Source: Pseudosulfitobacter sp. DSM 107133 (GTDB lineage: Bacteria > Pseudomonadota > Alphaproteobacteria > Rhodobacterales > Rhodobacteraceae). Taken from it: a stretch of DNA of 64,000 nt. This document shows positions 18,343-25,820 of the stretch, in pieces. Made by a program: the position numbers and the translations under genes. The stretch is taken from contig NZ_CP085162.1 in NCBI RefSeq assembly GCF_022788695.1, positions 1 to 64,000 of the forward strand, read 5' to 3'. How positions within the stretch are numbered: position 1 is the first letter of the stretch; every line of letters begins with the position of its first letter. Below the pieces are notes generated by a model. The model worked only from the letters and a program-made list of their open reading frames with translations. It made no database searches and was not told the origin of the DNA.

Positions 18343-20037
18343 GTGATTGCCCACACAATAACGGGGCGCGCGGGGGCAATCCTGCGCGCCTTGTTTATAT
18401 GCGGGGCCTGTTTGTGGGCCACGGGGGGGCTGGCGCAACTGACCCCGGCACAGACGCGGGAACAGATCCGCGACGACGTGTTCCTGACGCTGCAACGTGC
18501 CACTTCCAGCGTGGCGGGCGCGGCGTTGCAGCAGGCGGCGCTGCGACAACAGGCGGGCAATGCCGCGCTGGCGGCCTTGCTGCGTGAACGCAGCGACCTG
18601 AGTGACCGCGCCGAAGCCGACCAGGGCGCGCTTGCCCATGCGGTCGGCACCCGCGGCGCCGCCGCCGAGGCCGAGATCGACCGCGCGCGCGCCAGTCTGA
18701 ATGACATCCGCCGGCAGATCGCCGCATTGGATGCGCGCATTGAAGACGGGTTTCCGGCGTTTCGCGAGCTGACCAACCCGCGCCCGATGAGCGTGGCCGA
18801 AGTGCAGAAAACCCTGCATCCGGGCGAGGTGATGATTGTCACGCTGACCTCTGAATTTGACTCCTTTGTCTGGGCGATTTCGCCTGACGCAGCCGACTGG
18901 CATGCGGCCAATTTCGAACAGGACGCGTTGGTGGCGCAGATCAGCCTGCTGCGGCGGATGCTGGACGTGACGACTCAGAACCGCTCGGCGGCGGCGCTGG
19001 AGGAGGACACCAGCATCGGCGTGTCGGCAGACGGCTTTGACCGCGCGGTTGCCTATGGATTGTATCAAAAGCTGCTGGCCCCGCTGGCGGCGGTCATTGA
19101 CGGGGCGGACCATCTGATCGTGGTGCCGGACGGGCCGTTGACCGCGCTGCCCTTTGGCTTGCTGGTGGCCAGCGCGCCCGTGGGCGACGATGCAGACCCG
19201 CAGGCGCTGCGCGACACCGATTGGCTGATCGGGCGGGCGGCAATGACGGTGTTGCCCAATGTGTCCAGCCTGCGGGCCTTGCGGCGCAAGGTGGACAAGA
19301 CCGATCTGGGTGGGCCGCGCCGCCCGTTTGTGGGCTTTGGCGATCCGGTTTTTGCCTATCGCGACAGCGATGCGCCGACCGGCATGGTGACGGACGGCGC
19401 CTATGTCAGTCGCGGCGTGTTCGAACAGTTGAGCGGTGTGGCGGGGTTGGCGCCGCTGCCGGGCACCGCGCGGGAACTGCGGCGGCTGGCGCAGCTGACA
19501 GGCGCTGCCGCGACGGATCTGTTTCTGGGGAGCGCGGCCACGGAAACCGCTGTGCGTGGCGCGGATTTGCGCGATGTGGATATCGTCGCCTTTGCCACCC
19601 ACGGGCTGCTGGCGGGCGAGCTGTCGGGGCTGGCGGAACCTGCACTGGTGTTCACCCCGCCGGGCGCGCCGGGGCCGCAAGACGATGCGTTGCTGACCGC
19701 GACCGAGGCGGCGGGGCTGCGGCTGTCGGCGCAATTGATTATCCTGTCGGCCTGCAACACCGCCTCGGGCGATGGCACGCCGGGGGCCGAAGGGCTTTCG
19801 GGTTTGGCGCGGTCGTTCATCTATGCGGGGGCGCGGTCGATACTGGTGTCGCACTGGCCGGTGGATGATTATGCGACCTCGGTGCTGACCACGGGCATGG
19901 TGGCCGAAATGCAGGCCGGGGTGCCCCGTAGCGCTGCGCTGCGCCGGTCGATGCTGCGGCTGATGCGGGACGACCCACAGGTGAAATACGCGCACCCGCG
20001 CTATTGGGCGCCGTTTATTCTGGTGGGCGATGGTTGA
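18343..20037 (+). CDS. Exported CHAT-domain cysteine peptidase, copy 1
   Basis: This 564-residue protein is a CHAT peptidase, a caspase-related fold. The dyad is His420 (FATHGLLAGE) and Cys471 (ILSACNTASGDG), and the usual following segments GLSGLARSFIYAGA and LVSHWPV are present. The N-terminal part has an export signal (ILRALFICGACLWATGGLAQ) and a helical region with a coiled-coil-like stretch (about 70-140). I use the GTG at 18343, 8 bp after the PPC-like gene; the frame extends upstream but overlaps that gene. The likely ccdA promoter overlaps its stop codon. Confidence 0.85.
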   Translation: MIAHTITGRAGAILRALFICGACLWATGGLAQLTPAQTREQIRDDVFLTLQRATSSVAGAALQQAALRQQAGNAALAALLRERSDLSDRAEADQGALAHAVGTRGAAAEAEIDRARASLNDIRRQIAALDARIEDGFPAFRELTNPRPMSVAEVQKTLHPGEVMIVTLTSEFDSFVWAISPDAADWHAANFEQDALVAQISLLRRMLDVTTQNRSAAALEEDTSIGVSADGFDRAVAYGLYQKLLAPLAAVIDGADHLIVVPDGPLTALPFGLLVASAPVGDDADPQALRDTDWLIGRAAMTVLPNVSSLRALRRKVDKTDLGGPRRPFVGFGDPVFAYRDSDAPTGMVTDGAYVSRGVFEQLSGVAGLAPLPGTARELRRLAQLTGAAATDLFLGSAATETAVRGADLRDVDIVAFATHGLLAGELSGLAEPALVFTPPGAPGPQDDALLTATEAAGLRLSAQLIILSACNTASGDGTPGAEGLSGLARSFIYAGARSILVSHWPVDDYATSVLTTGMVAEMQAGVPRSAALRRSMLRLMRDDPQVKYAHPRYWAPFILVGDG

Positions 20038-20077
20038 AATGGTGGGCGCAGGTTATATACTCCTGATGTATACGCAT
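20034..20077 (+). promoter_or_regulatory. ccdAB promoter and possible operator
   Basis: TTGAAA (20034-20039) and TATACT (20056-20061) are separated by 16 bp and form a good sigma-70-type promoter 33 bp before ccdA. The -10 box lies in an imperfect inverted repeat (TATATAC and GTATACG separated by 7 bp), a plausible binding site for the antitoxin-toxin complex. The -35 overlaps the CHAT stop codon. Confidence 0.55.
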
Positions 20078-20093
20078 TCTGTGAGAGGCCAAA

Positions 20094-20315
20094 ATGGGAC
20101 GTGTAAAGGTGAATCTGACGCTGGATGCGGATGTCGCGGAAACCGCGCGCACGCTGGGCCTGAACATGTCGCGCGTCGCAGAGGCGGCCATTGCCGAAGC
20201 GTCCAAGGTTGAACGCAACCGGCTGTGGCGTCTGGAAAACAAGGCCGCGATCGACGCCTATGCCGAAGAGGTGGCCCAGGAGGGCCTGCCGCTGGCGCAG
20301 TTTCGAAGTTTTTAG
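20094..20315 (+). CDS. ccdA: CcdA-type antitoxin
   Basis: This 73-residue protein has the CcdA layout: an N-terminal ribbon-helix-helix DNA-binding part (RVKVNLTLDADVAETARTLGLNMSRVAE split over residues 3-30) and a C-terminal arm (WRLENKAAIDAYAEEVAQEG) that would wrap the toxin. A GAGAGG ribosome site precedes the ATG. The toxin gene follows without a gap. Together they form a type II addiction module that stabilises the replicon. Confidence 0.88.
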   Translation: MGRVKVNLTLDADVAETARTLGLNMSRVAEAAIAEASKVERNRLWRLENKAAIDAYAEEVAQEGLPLAQFRSF

Positions 20316-20609
20316 GTGGCGCAGTTTGACATTTTTCGCCTGACCGGCGGGCAGCTGGTTGTGGATTTGCAGACCGATCTGATTGGCATCGACGCCTCGC
20401 GCGTTGTTGCACCCCTGCGCGAGGCGGGGCGCTACACGGCCTTTCCGGGCCTGACGCCGGCGGTTGAATTTGACGGCATGATGTGGATTGTCAGGGTTCA
20501 GGAACTGGCGGCGGTGCCGGGGGCCGAGTTGCGCGAGGCTGTCGGGTCTTTGGCAGAGCAGCGGGACGCGCTGAAGCGGGCGCTGGACATATTGATTGAC
20601 GGCGTGTGA
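20316..20609 (+). CDS. ccdB: CcdB-type gyrase toxin
   Basis: This 97-residue protein matches CcdB in length and pattern: FDIFRLTGGQLVVDLQTDLI at the N-terminus, VVAPL in the middle, FDGMMWIVRVQELAAVP, and a C-terminal helix ending in DILIDGV. CcdB poisons DNA gyrase through its last helix; the E. coli tail Trp-Gly-Ile is here Asp-Gly-Val, so activity is not assured. It starts with GTG directly after the ccdA stop (TAG then GTG), giving tight coupling. Confidence 0.85.
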   Translation: MAQFDIFRLTGGQLVVDLQTDLIGIDASRVVAPLREAGRYTAFPGLTPAVEFDGMMWIVRVQELAAVPGAELREAVGSLAEQRDALKRALDILIDGV

Positions 20610-20628
20610 ACGGGCCGGAAATGCCAAA

Positions 20629-20649
20629 GGGCAAAGACCTGCTTTGCCC
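20629..20649. terminator. Hairpin between ccdB and the convergent gene
   Basis: An 8-bp perfect stem (GGGCAAAG / CTTTGCCC) with a 5-nt loop lies between ccdB and the gene ending at 20669. The flanks are only moderately T-rich on either strand, so it may be a bidirectional terminator of modest strength. Confidence 0.45.
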
Positions 20650-20668
20650 CAAAGCGTTTTGGCTAGGG

Positions 20669-21670
20669 TCAGGCCACTGCGCGCTGTTCCCCGGTATCGA
20701 CCTGCATCCGCACCATGGTCTGATTCAGCAGGATATAGGCGATTTCGCCAAAGGTCGCTGGCCCGGTATAAGATCCGGTCGTCTCGCCTTCGAGTTCGCC
20801 ATAAAGATAGTTCAGGATGCAATTGCATGACAACTGGGTGCTGCCATCCCCCGAGATCTGTTCTGCAAAAGTCTGCGCATAAGAGCCGGAAGGTTTCGCC
20901 AGCCGGTATTCAACACCCGCCACGACGGGGGCATAAAAGGCGACCTTGCCTGCACTGGCGTCGACCGCACGGAACGAAACATTGATCATGGCGCCCGAAT
21001 AATTGGCGACCAGGGGCAGCTTAACGTCGATCCCGTTTTCGGCGACATAGGCGGCAAAATCCACTTTCTGGCCGTTGACCGTGGCCTGTGTCACGTCAAA
21101 ACCCGTCTCGTCAAAAACGATCGTGTCCGCGCCCGGGTCCTGCTCGAAGATATTGACGATATCCAGATCGGTGGCGGCCCCCCGGGGCAGGGCAACATGC
21201 AAAAGCAGCGCGCCCTCGTCATAGGCTTTGCCCGTTGCGCCATCAAAGACCTTCGGGCTGACTGTGCCAATGTCATCAAGATGCACGCCGGTGACCCAGC
21301 CCATCAGGGGTTGATCGAAAAGACCGTCATAGGACGCCCCATGGATCGCAAAGTCTGCATGGGCAGAGGAAAATGCGGGGACCAGGATCATGGTTATGCC
21401 GCTGTCATACCGGTCCCGCGCCAGGTCGGGCAGGTCATTGCCGGTGCGCAGCACGCTTCGGGCATCTGTCGCCTCGTCAATCTCGGTGACAAAAACGTGG
21501 TCCCGGTCAAGCCGGCCGCCGGTGTCGGTCACAAAATAAAGCGAGGTGCCACCAATCCAATGTCCGGTTGGCAGGGCGGCAAGCACCGCTTCGTCGCCTG
21601 CAATCAGCAGCACGGCACCGTCCTCAATTCGTTTCGCCGCATCCGCGACAGTCATCATTGCGTTTTTCAT
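20669..21670 (-). CDS. Protein of unknown function, FIST-like in pattern
   Basis: I cannot assign this 333-residue cytosolic protein with certainty. It begins MKNAMMTVADAAKRIEDGAVLLIAGDE and contains LPTGHWIGGTSLYFV and AFSSAHADFAIHG, then a long beta-rich middle and a late segment with clustered cysteines (LSCNCILNYLYG). The pattern recalls FIST-type sensory proteins and the DUF6976 group, from memory. The ATG at 21670 follows AGAGG at good spacing; the frame extends to 21724 but overlaps the small upstream gene. It forms a two-gene unit with 21681-21890. Confidence 0.55.
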   Translation of the reverse strand: MKNAMMTVADAAKRIEDGAVLLIAGDEAVLAALPTGHWIGGTSLYFVTDTGGRLDRDHVFVTEIDEATDARSVLRTGNDLPDLARDRYDSGITMILVPAFSSAHADFAIHGASYDGLFDQPLMGWVTGVHLDDIGTVSPKVFDGATGKAYDEGALLLHVALPRGAATDLDIVNIFEQDPGADTIVFDETGFDVTQATVNGQKVDFAAYVAENGIDVKLPLVANYSGAMINVSFRAVDASAGKVAFYAPVVAGVEYRLAKPSGSYAQTFAEQISGDGSTQLSCNCILNYLYGELEGETTGSYTGPATFGEIAYILLNQTMVRMQVDTGEQRAVA

Positions 21671-21680
21671 TCCAGACCTC

Positions 21681-21890
21681 TTAGAAAATGGCGATGTCTT
21701 TGACAGCAAAGCTGTTTTTGACAAAATAGGCGTGCAATTCCGCGATTTTGTTACCGATAGAGCCCGGTTCGGTCTGCACTTCCCGACGCAGGCGGGTCAT
21801 CAGTATTTTTGTCGCCAACGTCGCGGACGACAGTTCGCGGTCTGATTTCAGCGCGCGCATCCATACGGGATCATTGGTAGGGGGGATCAC
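21681..21890 (-). CDS. Small protein of unknown function
   Basis: This 69-residue protein starts with GTG at 21890, supported by a near-perfect AAAGGAGAG ribosome site. It is mostly helical, with the segment LATKILMTRLRREVQTEPGS and no membrane span or recognisable domain. It ends 10 bp before the ATG of the 333-residue protein, so the two are probably made together. Confidence 0.55.
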   Translation of the reverse strand: MIPPTNDPVWMRALKSDRELSSATLATKILMTRLRREVQTEPGSIGNKIAELHAYFVKNSFAVKDIAIF

Positions 21891-22018
21891 AAAACTCTCC
21901 TTTGTGCGTTGTCACAGGTTTCCCGGGCACCGTTTACACCGGCGGCCTTTACAGGCGATTAATCGGACCTGGTTTCAAATGGGCACATTGGTGAGAATTT
22001 GACCAAAAGCGTGCGCGG

Positions 22019-22786
22019 TCACGCTTCGGGGCATTGAAAACGAAAGACGGTTGCGTTGTCGGCGGGGTCGCGCAGGCGGGTGGCATGGACGCGAAAGATC
22101 GACGCCAGCCGCGCGGTGCTCAGCACCTCTTCGGGGCGTCCGCAGGCGATGACCCGCCCGCCGTCCATCACCGCAAGACGGTCACATCCCATCGCCTGAT
22201 TGAGATCATGCAGCGCCATGACCACCGTGACCGGCAAATTGCCCACCAGCCGCAACAGCGACAGCTGGTGGTGGATATCCAGATGGTTGGTCGGCTCGTC
22301 CAGCATCAAAAGACGAGGCCGCTGCGCCAGTGCCCGCGCGATCTGCACCCGCTGGCGTTCACCGCCCGACAGGGTCGCCCAGCGGTGGTGTGTCATATGG
22401 GCCATGCCCACGGCATCCAGCGCCTGCGCAACAATGGCGCGATCCTGCGCGCCAAAGGGGGACAGGGCCGACAGCCATGGTGTGCGCCCCAGCTCGACCA
22501 CATCGCGCACCGACAGCGCCTCGGAGGTTTCCGCGATTTGTTCCACGACGGCGATCTTTTGGGCAATGTCGCGCCGGCTGAGCGCGGTTTGCGGCTGGTC
22601 GTCCAGCAGAACGGTGCCAGAAGGGCGTTTCAAAAGCCCCGCCAAAAGACGCAGCAGCGTGGATTTGCCAGAGCCATTGGGGCCAATCAGGCCGAATGTT
22701 TCGCCGGGGGCGATCTCCAGCGAGACATCCTGTACAATGCCGCGTGCTCCGGCCGCCCAGCCAACGGATTTCGCTGTGAGCCTCAT
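22019..22786 (-). CDS. btuD: Cobalamin-type ABC importer ATPase
   Basis: This 255-residue ATPase of the FepC/BtuD group has Walker A GPNGSGKST, the signature LSGGERQRVQIARAL, Walker B LLMLDEPTNHLD and the switch His in ALHDLN. It energises the permease encoded by the next upstream gene, with which it overlaps (ATGA at 22783-22786). The longer frame to 23155 is an overlap artefact. Without the riboswitch upstream this could equally be an iron-siderophore importer; the riboswitch makes cobalamin or a corrinoid precursor the likely cargo. Confidence 0.85.
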   Translation of the reverse strand: MRLTAKSVGWAAGARGIVQDVSLEIAPGETFGLIGPNGSGKSTLLRLLAGLLKRPSGTVLLDDQPQTALSRRDIAQKIAVVEQIAETSEALSVRDVVELGRTPWLSALSPFGAQDRAIVAQALDAVGMAHMTHHRWATLSGGERQRVQIARALAQRPRLLMLDEPTNHLDIHHQLSLLRLVGNLPVTVVMALHDLNQAMGCDRLAVMDGGRVIACGRPEEVLSTARLASIFRVHATRLRDPADNATVFRFQCPEA

Positions 22787-23823
22787 TGCCGTCTCCGGTT
22801 GCGCACAAGGATCAGCGCAAAGCCCGGCGCACCGACCAAAGCCGTGACCACGCCGATCGGGACAACCTGACCGGGGATCAGCATGCGCGAGGCGATATCC
22901 GCCACGATCAGAAACACCGCCCCCGCCAAGGCCGAGGCAGGCACAAGCCGCGCATGCCGTGGCCCGACGACAAAGCGCATGGCATGGGGGATCACAAGGC
23001 CCACGAAACCGATGGAGCCGACCAGGCTGACCATTGTGGCGGTCATCAGGGTCACGGCACCGATCAGCATGACCTGCACCCGACGCACCGCGATGCCAAG
23101 CGAGGCCGCCGAGGACACGCCGAAGGAAAACGCATCCATTGCCCGCGCAAACCACAGGCAGATCAGAAAGCCGACCGCCGTGACGGGTGCCGCCAGCACC
23201 ACATCGGGCCAGCGCACGCCCGACAGGTTGCCCAGCAGCCAGAACATGATGCCGCGCGCCTGTTCGGCATTTGCCGATTTGGCGATCAGAAAGGATGTCA
23301 GCGCGTTGAACAGCTGCGAACCGGCGATGCCCGCAAGCACCAGCTGCGCCGAGCCGCCACCCGCCGCGCGTGCCAGCATTGCCACCACGGCAAAGGCCAG
23401 CGTCGCCCCGACAAAGGCCCCGCCCGAGATCCCCAGCAGACCGCCGCCAACGCCCAGAATGGTGACCGCAACCGCACCGGCTCCGGCCCCTGCGGACACG
23501 CCCAACAAGTAGGGATCGGCCAGCGCATTGCGCACCAAAGCCTGTAGAACGACACCCGACAGGGCAAGGCCCGCACCACAGGCGGCAGCCAGCAGGGTGC
23601 GCGGCAGACGATAGCTCCAGATGATGCCGGCGTCGATGGGGTCCACGACCAGCCCCGCGTCCCAGATACGGTTGGCAAAGACCGCCGCCACCGTCGAAAG
23701 CGGCAGCGGCGTTTCACCAATGACGACACCGCCCAGAACGGCCAGTATCAATATGGCCGCCCCCTGCGCGACCCACAGCCCATGTGTGCGCCCTGTGACG
23801 CGGGGGGCAGCCAGATCACTCAT
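22783..23823 (-). CDS. btuC: Cobalamin-type ABC importer permease
   Basis: This 346-residue FecCD/BtuC-family permease has about ten hydrophobic spans. Typical segments are PRTLLAAACGAGLALSGVVLQALVRNALADPYLLGVSAGAG and VGSIGFVGLVIPHAMRF, the latter being the region that contacts the ATPase. It overlaps both neighbours by four bases, giving a btuF-btuC-btuD order on the minus strand. Confidence 0.88.
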   Translation of the reverse strand: MSDLAAPRVTGRTHGLWVAQGAAILILAVLGGVVIGETPLPLSTVAAVFANRIWDAGLVVDPIDAGIIWSYRLPRTLLAAACGAGLALSGVVLQALVRNALADPYLLGVSAGAGAGAVAVTILGVGGGLLGISGGAFVGATLAFAVVAMLARAAGGGSAQLVLAGIAGSQLFNALTSFLIAKSANAEQARGIMFWLLGNLSGVRWPDVVLAAPVTAVGFLICLWFARAMDAFSFGVSSAASLGIAVRRVQVMLIGAVTLMTATMVSLVGSIGFVGLVIPHAMRFVVGPRHARLVPASALAGAVFLIVADIASRMLIPGQVVPIGVVTALVGAPGFALILVRNRRRQ

Positions 23824-24830
23824 TGAAGATCAAACTCCGGCAGGGCCTCGGCCAATGTCTCAAGCGCTGTGACATTGCGGATCGAGGGGTCCATCGAATG
23901 CGCATTCAGGATCACGATACGGTCATTCCTGACCGCGTCCATCTGGCTGGTCACCGGATCGCTGCGCAGGAATTCCAGCTTTTTCTCCACATCATCCGCC
24001 TCGAAACGGCGCCGGTCCATTTCGGCGACGACGATGACCGAAGGGTTGGCGCGGGCGATGCTTTCCCAGCTGACAACCGGCCATTCCTCGTCGCTTTGTA
24101 CGACATTGCGCAGCCCGAGCTTGTCCATCATGTAACCCGGAGGCCCCTTGCGGCCCGCGACATAGGGGTCGATGTCCATCTCGGCGGAGGAGAACCAGAA
24201 CACGGCCGAAGCATCGTCAAGATCCAGCGCCGCCGCCTTTTCGATGGCCGCCGCTTCGCGGGCTTTCAGATCCGCGACCAGAGCCGCGCCTTTTTCGGAC
24301 ACGTCGAAAATCTGCGCAAGCTGGGTGACACCGGCATAGATGCTGTCCATTTCGAACATGGCCAGACGGGTGCCGTCCGATCCGGTGCTGTTGTCCTTGG
24401 CCCAGCAATCGGCGGGCAGCACGAAGGTCGCGATGCCAAGGTCGGCAAACTGGTCGCGGGTGGCAACGATGCCCTGCGGGCCGATGTGCCATTCATATTG
24501 CGCGACAACCACATCGGGGCGCTTGTCGACCACGGATTCAAAGCTGGGGTCATTGTCGGCCAGACGTTCGATGCCTGCGTTCAGTTCGGTGAACTCGGGC
24601 AGCACTTTGGTAAACCAGACCGAGGTTCCGGCAACCTTGTCGCCAAGTCCCAGCGTATACATCAGCTCGGTGCCGGCCTGACCGACGGTGATCGCCGTTT
24701 CGGGGGCCGCGTCAAAGGTGACGTCGACGCCGCAATTTTCGATCGTCAGGGGATAGCTCGTCTGGGCCTGCGCCATCGGCGCGAAACAGACCGCGCCCAG
24801 CAGGGCCGCCGTCAGGGTGTTATTGTACAT
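23820..24830 (-). CDS. btuF: Periplasmic cobalamin/corrinoid-binding protein
   Basis: This 336-residue protein has a signal peptide (MYNNTLTAALLGAVCFAPMAQA) and a TroA/BtuF-like binding fold: AITVGQAGTELMYTLGLGDKVAGTS early on, RPDVVVAQYEW in the N-lobe and VVSWESIARANPSVIVVAE in the C-lobe. The ATG at 24830 with GGAG upstream begins the signal peptide; a GTG at 24977 in the same frame would add 49 non-family residues. It is the first long gene after a cobalamin riboswitch. Confidence 0.82.
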   Translation of the reverse strand: MYNNTLTAALLGAVCFAPMAQAQTSYPLTIENCGVDVTFDAAPETAITVGQAGTELMYTLGLGDKVAGTSVWFTKVLPEFTELNAGIERLADNDPSFESVVDKRPDVVVAQYEWHIGPQGIVATRDQFADLGIATFVLPADCWAKDNSTGSDGTRLAMFEMDSIYAGVTQLAQIFDVSEKGAALVADLKAREAAAIEKAAALDLDDASAVFWFSSAEMDIDPYVAGRKGPPGYMMDKLGLRNVVQSDEEWPVVSWESIARANPSVIVVAEMDRRRFEADDVEKKLEFLRSDPVTSQMDAVRNDRIVILNAHSMDPSIRNVTALETLAEALPEFDLQ

Positions 24831-24970
24831 CGTATGTCTCCGGTGTGTGATGCGCCCGGAGACAAAGAGGGAATGGCGAACCCACGGCTGACCTGCACGG
24901 CAACCGGAACGGTCGACATACGGGCGCTTGCGATGGCCGGTGCCGGGGGGCACCGCAGGATTAATTTCAT
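24812..24970 (-). CDS. Possible 52-residue leader peptide between riboswitch and btuF
   Basis: An ATG at 24970 is preceded by GGGGAGGTG at ideal spacing, directly after the riboswitch and its hairpin. The frame runs 52 residues (MKLILRCPPAPAIASARM at the start) and overlaps the first codons of btuF in another frame. It has no recognisable domain. It may be a translated leader through which the riboswitch controls btuF, or a chance frame after a Shine-Dalgarno sequence. Confidence 0.35.
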   Translation of the reverse strand: MKLILRCPPAPAIASARMSTVPVAVQVSRGFAIPSLSPGASHTGDIRCTITP

Positions 24971-25014
24971 TCGACACCTCCCCGGACTCCCCGCCCGGGC
25001 CGCGTTACGTTTGG

Positions 25015-25182
25015 TGTCGGCAGGTCTCCTGACTGGCGAGTCGTTACGGCAGCGGCCTTCCCATGGCACGGGGCCACAGTGGCATGATCGCTGCACGCTC
25101 ATCGCCTACAGTTGCGGGGGCAGTTCCGGTTCACCGGCGGACCGGTGGCGGATTCCCTTTTGATTCCTTGCGGAAACCGACA
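25015..25182 (-). ncRNA. Cobalamin riboswitch
   Basis: Reading the minus strand, the closing stem is TGTCGG (25182-25177) with CCGACA (25020-25015). Between them are GGGAATCCG, the CCCCGCAACTGTA core, ATGCCACTG, CCATGGGAAGG and the B12 box GCCAGTCAGGAGACCTGCC, all in the order of the cobalamin aptamer. A hairpin (CCCGG / CCGGG) next to a strong Shine-Dalgarno sequence follows. When vitamin B12 is plentiful this element should switch off the btuFCD operon. Confidence 0.95.
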
Positions 25183-25239
25183 GGGAGTGTTCTAGCCAGC
25201 AACCTCTGCGCTCGCAATGGTTGATTGTTGCCTGCCAGA

Positions 25240-25767
25240 TCAGTCCAGCTGCGACTGGGTGGTATCACGGGCTGTATCACCGGCCCATCTGGCCGCGAGG
25301 TGCAGCAGGATGATAATCATTGCCAGAGGCACCGACACCGAAATCCACACCATCGGAATGCCAAGCGTGTCTGCGGTCAGCCCCGACTGTCTGGCAAGAT
25401 ATCCTTTGGCAAAGCCGCCCCGCAGGCCCACAAAGCAGAAATAGACCACCGGCAGGACGAAAATCAGCACGGCCGCGCTTTGGATGGCGTCGCCAAGTGC
25501 GGACAGAATGTGGGGCGGTTTGGGAAAGACGCTTTGCATCAGCACCGCGTCCGAGCGGGTCTTGAAAGACAGGGTTGCGCCCAGCAGGCCGGTCCAGACC
25601 ATCGCATAGCGGGCGACATCTTCGGTCCAGATCGGGGGCGCGGAAAAGACATAGCGGGCAATGATTTGCAGCATGACCGTCAGGAACATCAGGCAGACAG
25701 CCAGAATCGCGGCCCGCCGCGTGATGGCGTGAACGCTGTTGCTGATCGAGATGATGACGTGGCGCAT
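25240..25767 (-). CDS. TRAP transporter small membrane subunit (DctQ type)
   Basis: This 175-residue protein has four hydrophobic spans and the DctQ pattern TVMLQIIARYVFSAPPIWTEDVARYAMVWTGLLGA. TRAP systems import organic acids with sodium. It is the last gene of the amidase-DctM-DctP-DctQ unit, an order that differs from the usual PQM; the gap from DctP is 53 bp. The cargo cannot be read from the sequence. Confidence 0.85.
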   Translation of the reverse strand: MRHVIISISNSVHAITRRAAILAVCLMFLTVMLQIIARYVFSAPPIWTEDVARYAMVWTGLLGATLSFKTRSDAVLMQSVFPKPPHILSALGDAIQSAAVLIFVLPVVYFCFVGLRGGFAKGYLARQSGLTADTLGIPMVWISVSVPLAMIIILLHLAARWAGDTARDTTQSQLD

Positions 25768-25820
25768 GTGCCGGTCTCCACTGGAAATGCCGGGCCCGGT
25801 TGTGGGCCCGGCGGTTGCTT

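Noticed and set aside
3915..20037. Interpretation of the cluster as a type III-E CRISPR (Craspase) or gasdermin-type cytosolic system.
   Set aside because: There is no CRISPR array, Cas protein or gasdermin-like protein, and nearly all products have export signals.
22019..24830. Annotation of the ABC importer as an iron-siderophore system.
   Set aside because: The families are hard to separate by sequence, but the cobalamin riboswitch directly upstream supports corrinoid uptake.
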